NCBI GenBank assembly: GCA_004297485.1
Contig: SCTM01000120.1
Location: 1-38,012, forward strand
DNA length: 38,012 nucleotides
Direction: 5' to 3'
DNA from: Rhodospirillaceae bacterium
GTDB lineage: Bacteria; Pseudomonadota; Alphaproteobacteria; Rhodospirillales; Rhodospirillaceae
Shown piece after piece: positions 17,450-26,323 of this stretch. How positions within the stretch are numbered: the first letter of the stretch is position 1; each line of letters opens with the position of its first letter. Below the pieces are notes generated by a model, which saw nothing but the letters and a program-made list of their open reading frames with translations, was not told where the DNA came from and did no database searches. The position numbers and the translations under genes were made by a program.

Positions 17450-17662
17450 GGAATTTATCGGTGATCTAGGAGTATCAGCGTTAACTGCCGGTATTAATCG
17501 ATACTGCACATTTTTTTGTGCAGCGCCACGTAATTCAACCCTTAAGGGAGAGTCGAGGAAAAGCGCAGGTTTTTCACGATTATTTGCGTCGGGGTCGAAA
17601 CAAATCCATAACTTGCCGCGGCTTTTGAAAACTGGAGTCGCGGTCGCGACCGTAGGAATTGT

Positions 17663-18859
17663 ATGTCCACCACACTTCGTCATCCCCGCCTCGCTCTGCG
17701 TCCCGGCGCCCATCGCCGCCTCAAAAGCGGCCACCCCTGGATCTATTCCAACGAAGTCGCCCTGGATGCCGCGGCCAAAAGCCTTGCCCCCGGTAGTGTC
17801 GTCACCATCACCGACGCCGGCGGGTCGCTGCTGGCAACGGCGCATTTCAATGCCCATACCCTGATCGCGGCGCGAGTGCTGGCCGGGGCCGGGGATGTGG
17901 CCGTCACGGTGCAGTTTTACGCTGATCGAATCGATCGGGCCCTGTCCTTGCGTCGGCGGCTTTTTGCGCGCCCGTTTTACCGCCTGGTCCATGCCGAGGC
18001 TGATGGTCTGCCCGGTCTGGTGATCGACCGCTTCGATGATGTCTGTGTGGTTCAGCCCAATACGGCGGGCATGCAGGCCGCGCTTTCGGAAATCACCGAG
18101 GCGCTTATCAAGGTTCTGAACCCGCGCGCCATTGTCATGCGCGGCGACAGCGCCGCTCGCGGGCTGGAGGGGCTTGATGAAGACGTGCGCTTGATCGCCG
18201 GTACGCTGACGGGGCCGGTCGCGGTGGAGGAAAACGGCGCCGTCTTCCGTGCCGATGTTCTGTCCGGACAAAAGACCGGATGGTTTTTCGATCAGCGGGA
18301 CAATCGCGCCTTTATGGCCGGCCTGAGCAAGGACGCGACCGTGCTCGACCTCTACACTCATACAGGCGGCTTCGCGATCGCGGCGGCGCGCGCGGGCGCG
18401 ACGACGGTCACCGCCGTGGATCGCTCGCAAAGCGCGCTCGATCTTGCGGCGCAGGCGGCGCCGTTAAATAACGTCGCCGACCGCGTCGCCTTTGAACGCA
18501 GCGATGTCTTCGGCTTTCTGGAAGCGGCGACGACCCGCGGCCAGACCTGGCAAATGGTGATCGCCGATCCGCCACCGTTCGTGAAATCGCGCAAGGATCT
18601 TAAAGCCGGATTGCAAGGCTATCGGAAGTTAGCGCGGCTGTGCGGCCAGGTGGCGGCGCCTGGAGGACTTCTGTTGGTGGCCTCATGCAGTCACAATGCG
18701 CCGGTGGACGAATTCACGGCAGCCGTCGTGCGTGGCCTTGGCGACGCAGGTCGCAGCGGGCCCATTATCCGTACCGCTGGTGCCGGGCCCGATCATCCGA
18801 TCCATCCGCTTCTGCCTGAAAGCGCCTATCTGAAAGCGGTCGTGCTGGCGTTGGATTGA
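17663..18859 (+). CDS. RlmI-like class I SAM-dependent rRNA methyltransferase (PUA plus methyltransferase)
   Basis: A 398-residue protein. The N-terminal PUA domain (about 1-80, with RLKSGHPWIYSNEV) is followed by an EEHEE-type linker region (RLVHAEADGLPGLVIDRF) and a Rossmann methyltransferase domain with motif I LDLYTHTGGFAIAAARAGA, motif IV ADPPPFVKSRKD and motif VI VASCSHN. The cysteine in SCS is the expected nucleophile for 5-methylcytosine formation. E. coli RlmI methylates C1962 of 23S rRNA; the same target is likely but inferred. The gene ends one base before the convergent TPR-methyltransferase stop region at 18861. Confidence 0.9.
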   Translation: MSTTLRHPRLALRPGAHRRLKSGHPWIYSNEVALDAAAKSLAPGSVVTITDAGGSLLATAHFNAHTLIAARVLAGAGDVAVTVQFYADRIDRALSLRRRLFARPFYRLVHAEADGLPGLVIDRFDDVCVVQPNTAGMQAALSEITEALIKVLNPRAIVMRGDSAARGLEGLDEDVRLIAGTLTGPVAVEENGAVFRADVLSGQKTGWFFDQRDNRAFMAGLSKDATVLDLYTHTGGFAIAAARAGATTVTAVDRSQSALDLAAQAAPLNNVADRVAFERSDVFGFLEAATTRGQTWQMVIADPPPFVKSRKDLKAGLQGYRKLARLCGQVAAPGGLLLVASCSHNAPVDEFTAAVVRGLGDAGRSGPIIRTAGAGPDHPIHPLLPESAYLKAVVLALD

Positions 18860-18860
18860 A

Positions 18861-19817
18861 TTAGGCCAATGGCCGCAGCACCGCCAACAACCCGGGCACG
18901 TCCGCGCCTCCCTCATGACGGAAGACGCCGTCGTCAAGGCGTGCGACAGCAAAGCCGTTTGCAGTCGCGCACGCGGCAATATAGTTGCGGCCATGACGAT
19001 AACGATGCTCGGTACCAAGCATGAAATCCTCACCGTCATGGCGTTGCACCGTGAACGCGAACACGCCGTCGTCGGTTGTTTTCCCGCGCACGGCGCGGAA
19101 AATATCGTCGAGGGCGCCCACGTAAACCAGCACATCCGCCGCGACGACGAGATCGAAATGCCGCGTCGCGGCACGAAGGTGTTCGCTCATGTCGCCGACG
19201 GCAAGATGATCGTAAATCTTCTTGCGCCGGGCCTCGCCGACCATGCGGGGCGAAAGATCGACACCTTCGAGCCATTCCGTCATGGAGCGAAATGCCGCGC
19301 CCGCCAAGCCGGTGCCGCAGCCGAGATCGAGCGTGGCTGTATATTTGCGACCCGTGGGAATCGCGCCGACGGCCGCGCGCAGGGCCTCCGGCGCGCGATA
19401 GGCAAGACGATCGACCAGGGATTTGTCGAAACGCGGCGCGTATTCATCGAACAGCCGCCGCACATACGCCTCCGGCACCGTCGCTGGTGGCGTATCGCTG
19501 CCAAGCAGAGCGAGACGGATCGATGCGCCCATGGAGTCCGCCGGATCGAGGACGAGATAGGCGCGGTATTCCGCGGAGGCTGCATCGGTTCGGCCGGACT
19601 CCGCAAGAGTTTCCGCCAGGGCGAAGCGGCCCTCGGCCCAGGCGGGCGCTAGCTCCAGCGCCTGGGCGATGACCTCCGCCGCGCCGGCCGCGTCACCGTT
19701 CTCGCGCAACATCTGGCCATAGGCGAAGCGGCGGTCTGCTGTTAGGTTTCCCGAAGACATCGATACACGCGGCGCCTTTGTTCTGCGTGCCCTCTTATAA
19801 CCGCTTCCGTCGGCCAT
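18861..19817 (-). CDS. TPR-containing class I methyltransferase
   Basis: A 318-residue protein. Residues about 25-105 form TPR-like helices (RFAYGQMLRENGDAAGAAEVIAQALELAPAW). The methyltransferase domain follows with motif I LDLGCGTGLAG near residue 165, then EGVDLSPRM and DLVVAADVLVYVG. Similar proteins in alphaproteobacteria carry the text EAYVRRLFDEYAPRFDKSLV, present here before motif I. The substrate is unknown. ATG 19817 is preceded by GGAGGAA with good spacing; ATG 19760 (MSSGNLTADRR) has weaker support. The start codon overlaps that of the divergent transporter gene within the tetramer CATG (19815-19818). Confidence 0.87.
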   Translation of the reverse strand: MADGSGYKRARRTKAPRVSMSSGNLTADRRFAYGQMLRENGDAAGAAEVIAQALELAPAWAEGRFALAETLAESGRTDAASAEYRAYLVLDPADSMGASIRLALLGSDTPPATVPEAYVRRLFDEYAPRFDKSLVDRLAYRAPEALRAAVGAIPTGRKYTATLDLGCGTGLAGAAFRSMTEWLEGVDLSPRMVGEARRKKIYDHLAVGDMSEHLRAATRHFDLVVAADVLVYVGALDDIFRAVRGKTTDDGVFAFTVQRHDGEDFMLGTEHRYRHGRNYIAACATANGFAVARLDDGVFRHEGGADVPGLLAVLRPLA

Positions 19818-21054
19818 GGGTGTTTCCTCCGCATTTGTGATCAGCGTGGCGTTCGTGCTGACCTACGTCGGCATGGGCGTTGGCGGCGTGCCGGGTCTGA
19901 AAACCGACCGCACCGGTATTGCCCTCATGGCGGTTGCTGTTCTCCTGGCGACCGGTGCGGTATCGCCGGTCCAAGGGGCCGCGGCCCTTGACGGCCCGAC
20001 GCTGGTTCTCATGTTCGCCCTCATGATCCTTTCGGCGCAGTTCGGCGAGGGTGGCCTTTACGGCCTCGCCGCCGTGCGTGTCGTGGGCGCGGCGGTCAAG
20101 CCGGAACGGCTCCTGGCCCTGACGGTTCTGGTTGCCGGAGTCCTGTCGGCGGTTCTGGTCAACGACATTGTCGTCTTCTCTATGGCGCCGATGTTGTGTG
20201 CCGGATTGAAAGCCCGGGGTCTCGATCCCCGGCCCTATCTGGTTGCGTTAGCCGGGGCCGGTAATGCCGGCTCCGCCGCCAGCCTCATCGGCAATCCGCA
20301 GAACATTCTCATCGGCCAGCTCGGACATCTGGAATTCTGGCGCTTTGTCGCGGTCTGTGCGCCGACAGCGGTGATCGGACTGGTCTGCGTCTATGGCGCC
20401 GTGCGGATTTTCTGGCGCCGGGAGCTGCTGGCTTCCGGCCATATCCATGAGCCGCCGCCGGTGGAAATTGACACGTGGCAGATCGCCAAAGGCACCATCG
20501 CGGCCGTTGTTCTTGTCGGCCTGTTTGCCGCTCCGGTACCGCGCGAAGTAACGGCGCTGGCGGTGGCGGCGGTGCTGCTCGCCAGCCGCACCATCCACAG
20601 CCGTCATCTGGTCGCAGCGGTCGATTGGCCGCTATTGCTGCTCATCGCCTGCCTGTTCGTCGTGACGGGCGCCTTCGCCGGGCATCTGCCTGAAATCGCT
20701 GGCGGCCAATGGAGCGCGGCCACATTGCCGTCGCCCGAACACCTCGGGTGGCTGGCGCTGGGCGCCCTGGTTCTCAGCAACACCATCGGCAATGTACCGG
20801 CCACCATTCTCCTCGTGACGCTGTGGCCGAACCTCGCGCCCGGCACGCTCTATGGGCTTGCCATTCTCAGCACCCTGGCGGGCAACCTGCTGCTGGTGGG
20901 AAGCCTTTGCAATATCATCGTCGCCGAGCGTGCCGGTCAGAGCGGGGTCAAATTGAGTTTCGGTGATTTCGCCCGTGCCGGCTTGCCCATGACCGCGGCC
21001 TCCATGGCGCTGGCGATCATATGGCTGTGGTGGGGCGGCTGGATGCCCCTATGA
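19816..21054 (+). CDS. SLC13/ArsB-superfamily anion or Na+ transporter (YbiR-like)
   Basis: A 412-residue integral membrane protein with about 10-11 helices. The central motif ALAGAGNAGSAASLIGNPQNILIGQ (about 144-168) is the conserved re-entrant segment of the family and is preceded by NDIVVFSMAPMLC. A matching second half contains NTIGNVPATILLVTLW and GNLLLVGSLCNIIV. Members move dicarboxylates, sulfate, arsenite or sodium, so the substrate stays open. The ATG at 19816 has no clear ribosome site. It agrees with the family N-terminus (VLTYVGMGVGGVPGLKTDRTGIAL) and is kept. The gene precedes the agmatine genes but is separated from them by 115 bases. Confidence 0.87.
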   Translation: MGVSSAFVISVAFVLTYVGMGVGGVPGLKTDRTGIALMAVAVLLATGAVSPVQGAAALDGPTLVLMFALMILSAQFGEGGLYGLAAVRVVGAAVKPERLLALTVLVAGVLSAVLVNDIVVFSMAPMLCAGLKARGLDPRPYLVALAGAGNAGSAASLIGNPQNILIGQLGHLEFWRFVAVCAPTAVIGLVCVYGAVRIFWRRELLASGHIHEPPPVEIDTWQIAKGTIAAVVLVGLFAAPVPREVTALAVAAVLLASRTIHSRHLVAAVDWPLLLLIACLFVVTGAFAGHLPEIAGGQWSAATLPSPEHLGWLALGALVLSNTIGNVPATILLVTLWPNLAPGTLYGLAILSTLAGNLLLVGSLCNIIVAERAGQSGVKLSFGDFARAGLPMTAASMALAIIWLWWGGWMPL

Positions 21055-21169
21055 CGGGTCACGGCGAGACCATGGAGCCGCGCATGATAACTTCACGATT
21101 CCATCGTTGCGCCGGTCACCGCGAGCCAGTAAGCACGACGAACCGATTTCGGAAGATTGCCCCGTTCTG

Positions 21170-22210
21170 ATGACTCATAAGCACTTCATCCAGCCCGCCG
21201 AGTGGGCGCCACATACGGCGGTGTGGTCCGCTTGGCCCAGCCATGAGGACCTTTGGCAGGAAGATCTTGCGCCAGCGCGGGCCGAGATCGCCGCACTATT
21301 TTCCGCCATCGCCGACGTGGATCCAAAGTCAGGTGCGGCTCGTGGCGAGAGCTTGCAAGTTCTCGTGTGCGGCGACGAAGCCATGGCCAGTGCGGAGCGG
21401 GCGCTTGCCGGTCTCGGCGCAACGCTGTGCCCGGCGATCTTCGGCGATATCTGGCTGCGGGATACGGCGCCGATTTTTGTCACCGCGCCTGGCGGCCTGG
21501 CGGCGGCGTGTTTTCGCTTCAACGGTTGGGGCGGCAAGTACGTGCTCGACGGCGATGAAGAAGTCGCGGCGGCCGTCGCGGCCGAGGCCGGCGTCATTGC
21601 CATGCAATACGAATGGGTGCTGGAAGGCGGCTCTCTGGATAGCGACGGAGCGGGCACGGCCCTGACCACGCGCCAATGCCTGCTCAATCCCAATCGCAAT
21701 CCCGGCATGTCGCAAGGCCAGATCGAAAGCCGCCTGCGTGAGGCGCTCGGCATTACCAAACTTATCTGGCTTGGCGACGGCCTCGCCAACGATCATACCG
21801 ACGGCCATGTGGACAACATCGCGCGCTTCGTGGCGCCGGGCGTGGTCGCCTGCATGGAACCCGCGGGCGCCGACGATCCCAACCGCGATGCCTTGCGTGC
21901 CATCATCGCCGATCTTAAATCCGCCACCGATGCCAGCGGCCGCAAGCTGGATATCGTCACGATACCGTCGCCGGGGCGTGTCGAAAACGACGAGGGCGAA
22001 CTCATTCCCGCCAATCCCATGAACTTTTACATCGGCAACCGGACCGTGGTGGTGCCGCTTTACGGCAGTCCCAGCGACGACAAAGCGGTCGCGGCCATCG
22101 CCAAGCTGTTTCCCGGGCGACGCACGGTGGGTTTGCCGGCCCGCCATGTTATAACCGGTGGCGGATCGTTCCACTGCATCACCCAGCAGCAACCGGCGCC
22201 CTCGCTATGA
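21170..22210 (+). CDS. aguA: Agmatine deiminase
   Basis: A 346-residue guanidino-group-modifying enzyme that hydrolyses agmatine to N-carbamoylputrescine and ammonia in the cytoplasm. Family marks are PAEWAPHTAVWSAWP at the N-terminus, GDIWLRDTAPIF, EGGSLDSDG, NDHTDGHVDNIARF with the catalytic His/Asp, and the nucleophile C336 in GGSFHCITQQQP. Length fits the family. I start at ATG 21170; the frame runs 21 codons further to a TTG, but that extension is unlike the family. The stop overlaps the start of the amidase gene as ATGA, which completes the two-step route to putrescine. Confidence 0.95.
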   Translation: MTHKHFIQPAEWAPHTAVWSAWPSHEDLWQEDLAPARAEIAALFSAIADVDPKSGAARGESLQVLVCGDEAMASAERALAGLGATLCPAIFGDIWLRDTAPIFVTAPGGLAAACFRFNGWGGKYVLDGDEEVAAAVAAEAGVIAMQYEWVLEGGSLDSDGAGTALTTRQCLLNPNRNPGMSQGQIESRLREALGITKLIWLGDGLANDHTDGHVDNIARFVAPGVVACMEPAGADDPNRDALRAIIADLKSATDASGRKLDIVTIPSPGRVENDEGELIPANPMNFYIGNRTVVVPLYGSPSDDKAVAAIAKLFPGRRTVGLPARHVITGGGSFHCITQQQPAPSL

Positions 22211-23052
22211 CAGAAATAAAAGTCGCCGCCATCCAATGCGCGTTCTCGGCCGACATGGGCGAGAACATTGCCCGTGTGGAAGGCTACGTGGCCGAGGCCG
22301 CGCGCCAGGGCGCCCAGGTGATATTGCCGCCGGAGCTGCTGCAGGGGCCGTATTTCTGCGTTGAGGAAAAAGAACATCATTTTGACACCGCGTTTCCAGC
22401 CGCAACCCATCCGGTGGTGACGCGTCTGTCGGCGGTGGCGAAATCCCTCAAGGTCGCGATTCCCGCGTCCATTTTCGAGCGTGACGGCCAGCATTTCTAC
22501 AACAGCCTCGCCATGATCGACGCGGACGGCGCGGTACTCGGCGTCTATCGCAAGAGCCACATTCCCGATGGCCCCGGCTACGAGGAAAAGTTCTATTTCC
22601 GTCCCGGCAATACGGGCTTCAAGGCCTGGACAACAAAGTACGGCAAGCTCGGCGTCGGCATCTGCTGGGATCAGTGGTTTCCGGAATGCGCGCGCGCCAT
22701 GATGCTGTTGGGTGCCGACGTGTTGTTCTACCCCACGGCCATCGGCTCCGAGCCGGACAATCCCGGCCTGGACACGCGCGACCTATGGCAGCGGGCCATG
22801 ATCGGTCACGCCGTCTCCAATGTGGTGCCGGTGGTGGCGGCCAATCGCATCGGGACTGAACATGGACAGACGTTTTACGGCTCGTCGTTCATCACCAATC
22901 ATCGCGGTGACAAGGTCGCCGAGCTTGGCCGCACCGACAGCGGCGTGATCGTGTCCGCCATCGACATCGACGAAGTCCGCCGCAACCGCGCCGCCTTCGG
23001 TTTCTTCCGCGACCGCCGGCCGGACTTGTATGGCGCGCTGACGGAGAAGTGA
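22207..23052 (+). CDS. aguB: N-carbamoylputrescine amidase
   Basis: A 281-residue nitrilase-superfamily enzyme converting N-carbamoylputrescine to putrescine, CO2 and ammonia. The catalytic triad is visible as E43 (LPPELLQG), K116 (YRKSHIPD) and C153 (GICWDQWFPE). The phrase GPGYEEKFYFRPGNTGF and the ending FGFFRDRRPDLYGALTE are typical of AguB. It overlaps the agmatine deiminase gene by four bases, so the pair is translationally coupled. An agmatine source (arginine decarboxylase) is not in the window. Confidence 0.95.
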   Translation: MTEIKVAAIQCAFSADMGENIARVEGYVAEAARQGAQVILPPELLQGPYFCVEEKEHHFDTAFPAATHPVVTRLSAVAKSLKVAIPASIFERDGQHFYNSLAMIDADGAVLGVYRKSHIPDGPGYEEKFYFRPGNTGFKAWTTKYGKLGVGICWDQWFPECARAMMLLGADVLFYPTAIGSEPDNPGLDTRDLWQRAMIGHAVSNVVPVVAANRIGTEHGQTFYGSSFITNHRGDKVAELGRTDSGVIVSAIDIDEVRRNRAAFGFFRDRRPDLYGALTEK

Positions 23053-23081
23053 GGGGTGCGCCCGACTTTACGCATCTGTCG

Positions 23082-23164
23082 TTCTCGGGCTTGACCCGAG
23101 AATCCAGGGTCACACACTCCGCTGACCGTTCTGTTGCTCTGGACCCTCGGGTCAAGCCCGAGGG
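23082..23164. repeat. Inverted pair of palindromic units with CTTGACCCGAG core
   Basis: Unit 1 pairs TTCTCGGG (23082-23089) with CCCGAGAA (23095-23102) around CTTGA. Unit 2 pairs CCCTCGGG (23144-23151) with CCCGAGGG (23157-23164) around TCAAG, the reverse complement of CTTGA, so the two units face each other. Arms differ but stay complementary. A third, single unit is at 32935-32957. Such units are common between genes in alphaproteobacteria. Confidence 0.8.
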
Positions 23165-23196
23165 TGACGTAGAGAGCAAATGAACGCCGACGAAAG

Positions 23197-24114
23197 CTAC
23201 ACCTCCTCGACCTCATTCAGAAACGCGACGATGTCGTTCTGGGATTGGGTTTTCGTCGTCCCGTCGGGGAAGTTGAAATACCCGTGAGTGGCGCCGGGAT
23301 AAAGTTTCATTGTCACCTTATGGCCCGCTTCACGGAGATGCCGCTCATAGATTGTCGTTGAGGGCAGGATGAGGTCGCTCTCGCCGCAGCCCAGAAAGCA
23401 CGGCGGGTGGGACGTGAACGTAAGATCCATGGGCGTGATGGCGTGGGCGGCATCCACCGTCAGCCCCAGGGATTCGCTGCCGCCATAGGCTTCGACCATC
23501 GTATGGCCGCCGGGGATTCCCGTGTTCAGGCAGGTGGCTCGCTCCAGCACGCCATAGATCGACGTGGCGCTGAGGATTTTCGGCAGGGTCCGGGGATTGA
23601 AGGCGGGATCGATCGGCGCGATCAAGCTGGGGTTGGCGGCAAGGACTGCGGCCATCACCGCCAGATTCCCACCGGCTGAATCCCCCATGACATGCACGGC
23701 CTTGGCCTCGCCGTAGCTCTCGCGCACGAACGCCAGGGCCTTGAGCACCGACCGTAGAATCCACGGATGGGGATGCTCCGGCGCCTTGGGATATTCCACA
23801 TTGAAAATCGGATAACCCGCCTCGCTCAAAAAGCACAGGTCGTGGCTGTAGAAATCCTTGGTGCCCATCATCCAGCCGCCGCCGTGAAAAAACACGACGG
23901 GATGACGGTGGGCAACGGCGCCGTCCACATGACGCACGTCGAGAATCTCGTCGCGATGCAGGCCATAGCGGACTGTCTGCCAGCCGTCGGGCGGGCTGCC
24001 CCGCAACAGACGCAACACGCCGGTGACGGCGCCAAAGAACGCCCGCGTGCCGGCAACGGAAAAATGCTGGCCGATATCCAGGGGCGTGGGGTCGGTGGGG
24101 TCGATACGTATCAT
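23197..24114 (-). CDS. Alpha/beta hydrolase, HSL-type esterase
   Basis: A 305-residue esterase of the hormone-sensitive-lipase group. HGGGW (77-81) forms the oxyanion hole, S146 lies in GDSAGGN, and the triad is completed by D247 (ESDLILP) and H277 (GATHGYF). NVEYPKAPEHPHPW is the typical substrate-channel segment. No signal peptide is seen, so it should be cytoplasmic. The ester substrate is unknown. The gene stands alone, with no obvious partner; the palindromic repeat pair lies just beyond its stop. Confidence 0.9.
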   Translation of the reverse strand: MIRIDPTDPTPLDIGQHFSVAGTRAFFGAVTGVLRLLRGSPPDGWQTVRYGLHRDEILDVRHVDGAVAHRHPVVFFHGGGWMMGTKDFYSHDLCFLSEAGYPIFNVEYPKAPEHPHPWILRSVLKALAFVRESYGEAKAVHVMGDSAGGNLAVMAAVLAANPSLIAPIDPAFNPRTLPKILSATSIYGVLERATCLNTGIPGGHTMVEAYGGSESLGLTVDAAHAITPMDLTFTSHPPCFLGCGESDLILPSTTIYERHLREAGHKVTMKLYPGATHGYFNFPDGTTKTQSQNDIVAFLNEVEEV

Positions 24115-24296
24115 TGGGATGAAATCACGAACCGTGAACTTGGGGTAAATGCATTCCCTGGGGGTCTACATGGACGGACAGCCGGCGCCGTTTCCTCGTG
24201 GTCCAATGGCGGGCGGCATAGTTGTCCACCTGCGCGACCATGTGCAAGTGAATATCCGTGTATTCCGGGTGTCCGTTTCAGGTGTTGGGAGCCCGG

Positions 24297-25307
24297 CTAT
24301 TTTCCCTCGCCGCCCATGCCAAAGGCCGCGAGCAGCCGTTCCATGGCCACCACCGGCGTCAGCTTGCCCGCGCCGATATCCCGTTCAAGTGCGGGGATCA
24401 TGGCCTTGGTTGCCGGATGGGTCTTGAGCCGCGAGACGATGCGATCCTCCACCAGGGCCCACATCCAGCGGATCTGTTGGCTGCGCCGCTTATCGTCCCG
24501 CTCGCCGGACACCGTCGTCGCGCGGCGATGCTGGACGATCTTGTCCCAGAGGTCGTCGAGGCCCTTGTTCTGCAGGGCGCTGATGGTCACGACCGGCGGC
24601 GTCCAGGTCGGGCTGGCGGGTGTGATGATGCGGAGCGCATGGCGATAATCGGCGGCCGTGATTTCGGCGCGATGGGCGTTGTCGCCGTCGGCCTTGGTGA
24701 CGGCGATCATGTCGGCGATCTCCAACACACCCTTCTTGATGCCCTGCAGTTCGTCGCCGCCGCCGGCGATCATCAGCACCAGGAAGAAGTCGACCATTTC
24801 GGCGACGGTGATCTCGCTCTGGCCCACGCCCACGGTTTCCACCAGCACCACGTCGAAGCCCGCCGCCTCGCACACCAGAATGGCCTCGCGCGTCGCCCGC
24901 GCCACGCCGCCCAGGGTGCCGCCCGTGGGCGAGGGGCGGATGAAGGCGTTGGGGTCCACCGCCAGCCTGGCCATGCGCGTCTTGTCGCCCAGGATGCTGC
25001 CGCCCGTGCGCGACGAGGTAGGGTCCACCGCCAGCACCGCGACCTTGTGGCCGCGGCTGGTGAGCATGGTGCCGAAGGCATCGACAAAGGTGCTCTTGCC
25101 GGCGCCGGGCAGGCCGCTGATGCCGATGCGCAGGGAATTCCCCGTGCGCGGCAAAAGCCCCATGAGCATATCCTGGGCCATGGCCTGGTGGGCGGCGTTG
25201 CGGGATTCGATCAGGGTGATCGCCCGCGCCAGCTTGGCCCGGTCGCCGGAGATCACCCCGGCGACGTGGTCCTCGGCGGTGAGTGATGGCTTACGATTTT
25301 CTCCCAC
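24297..25307 (-). CDS. meaB: Methylmalonyl-CoA mutase-associated GTPase MeaB
   Basis: A 336-residue G3E-family GTPase that guards cobalamin loading and protects methylmalonyl-CoA mutase. The Walker A motif GLPGAGKS is at 65-72. VAVLAVDPTSSRTGGSILGDKTRM, a family signature, follows, then DVVLVETVGVGQSE (Walker B region) and AVTKADGDN for guanine recognition. The start is GTG at 25307 with GGGGA just upstream. Its clients, the two mutase subunits, are 3.3 kb upstream on the same strand, but three other genes lie between, so it probably has its own promoter. Confidence 0.95.
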   Translation of the reverse strand: MGENRKPSLTAEDHVAGVISGDRAKLARAITLIESRNAAHQAMAQDMLMGLLPRTGNSLRIGISGLPGAGKSTFVDAFGTMLTSRGHKVAVLAVDPTSSRTGGSILGDKTRMARLAVDPNAFIRPSPTGGTLGGVARATREAILVCEAAGFDVVLVETVGVGQSEITVAEMVDFFLVLMIAGGGDELQGIKKGVLEIADMIAVTKADGDNAHRAEITAADYRHALRIITPASPTWTPPVVTISALQNKGLDDLWDKIVQHRRATTVSGERDDKRRSQQIRWMWALVEDRIVSRLKTHPATKAMIPALERDIGAGKLTPVVAMERLLAAFGMGGEGK

Positions 25308-25334
25308 GGAATCCCCAACAGATGGCGCGCGACA

Positions 25335-25380
25335 TGGTTATAGCTTCAGTGGTTATAGCATCAGTGCCGTACAGGCACTG
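25335..25380. repeat. 15-bp tandem repeat and small hairpin in a divergent promoter region
   Basis: TGGTTATAGCTTCAG (25335-25349) is directly followed by TGGTTATAGCATCAG (25350-25364), one mismatch. The second copy runs into a hairpin, CAGTGCC (25362-25368) and GGCACTG (25374-25380). It lies between the divergent meaB and secreted-protein genes and could be an operator or a simple duplication. Confidence 0.6.
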
Positions 25381-25513
25381 CTTCGTTTTCGGCGCGGCCT
25401 CCGGGCGGTTCGGTCCGCTGTTCCGGTTACTGGGTGGCTTGCGTACCGGTCGGGCAAGGACCGAGAATGGCGCTGCCGGCCGGGTAGGGCAACGGCTCGC
25501 GGGGAAGGAATTC

Positions 25514-26059
25514 ATGCATTTCTGGAAACGTCTATATGTTGGCGCGGTATTCCTTTGCCTCATGGCCGCCGTGTCCGCTGCCCATGCGGAGCCCAAATCC
25601 ACCGATGATCTGTTCAAGGAATTTATTTTCGACGGCTGCTTTCCGGCGTTGACGACCGGGATTCCCGTCGACGCTTTCGCGCGTTCGCAACATCTGGTTC
25701 CGGCGGACTCCCATTTGGCGGATGCGTTTCTCCATGGCCGCAAAGGCAGTGCCTATATTCACGCCGTGCCGGAAAACGTGGTGATTATCGCCGAGGGTGC
25801 GGACGGCTACTGCACCGTGGCAACTCAGTTCGCGCCCGGCGTCCTTGCCTTGCAGAAGGCCGTCGAGACGACGCTCATGGGGTCTGGCATGGGGTTCACC
25901 CCAATCAAAGAGGACCAACGCCAGCTGGGCGGCGCTCTTAGCACGACGCGGGAATACGACGGCAGGATCGGCACGCAGCCCCTCGGGGTGCTGTTTTCCA
26001 TCACCGAAACCGGCCCGCCACCGCAGGCGGTGCTGTCGGTATATCGGAAGGCGAGGTGA
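25514..26059 (+). CDS. Secreted hypothetical protein
   Basis: A 181-residue protein with a clear signal peptide (MHFWKRLYVGAVFLCLMAAV, cut after AHA near residue 24). The mature part has two cysteines (FIFDGCFPAL and DGYCTVATQF) that could form a disulfide, and an acidic, mixed composition typical of a small periplasmic protein. No family recognised. The start at 25514 has AAGGA just upstream; a longer frame to 25283 is not supported. It is divergent from meaB. Confidence 0.72.
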   Translation: MHFWKRLYVGAVFLCLMAAVSAAHAEPKSTDDLFKEFIFDGCFPALTTGIPVDAFARSQHLVPADSHLADAFLHGRKGSAYIHAVPENVVIIAEGADGYCTVATQFAPGVLALQKAVETTLMGSGMGFTPIKEDQRQLGGALSTTREYDGRIGTQPLGVLFSITETGPPPQAVLSVYRKAR

Positions 26060-26112
26060 GGGCGGCGGGGTGTTCAGCGTTTTCAAATCCCCGCGTAACT
26101 AAAACGGGGGCC

Positions 26113-26184
26113 AGTGGTCCGACTCTAACGTTCGCGTCCCGATTCGGCAGGTTACTTTGCGAATGTTAGAATCAAAGGACCACT
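26113..26184. repeat. Long imperfect inverted repeat
   Basis: Outer arms AGTGGTCC (26113-26120) and GGACCACT (26177-26184) are perfect. Inner arms TCTAACGTTCGC (26124-26135) and GCGAATGTTAGA (26159-26170) differ at one base. The element lies between convergent genes; there is no transposase near it. Confidence 0.75.
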
Positions 26185-26232
26185 TGCTCGTCGTCTCCTA
26201 GAGCCTGATTGCTTCACGTTGAAGCGCGCTTT

Positions 26233-26298
26233 CCCCCCTCACCCCAACCCTCTCCCCGCCGGGGAGAGGGTGCCGAGCCGAGCGAGGCGGTGAGGGGG
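26233..26298. repeat. REP-like palindrome (CCCTCTCCCC unit)
   Basis: Inner arms CCCTCTCCCC (26248-26257) and GGGGAGAGGG (26261-26270) have a three-base loop; outer arms CCCCCTCACC (26234-26243) and GGTGAGGGGG (26289-26298) are also perfect. It resembles a mobile palindromic unit widespread in proteobacterial intergenic DNA (from memory, not a search). The spacer 26060-26323 holds this and the preceding repeat and no gene. Confidence 0.8.
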
Positions 26299-26323
26299 CG
26301 ATTCACCTTCATCAAATCTTGCT

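Noticed and set aside
17450-18430. Upstream extension of the minus-strand hypothetical frame to a 538-residue protein
   Set aside because: This part is the shadow of the RlmI-like gene. Only the 3' portion outside that gene looks like protein.
24258-25286. 342-codon plus-strand frame
   Set aside because: It is antisense to meaB, which carries a clear Walker A motif and family signatures.
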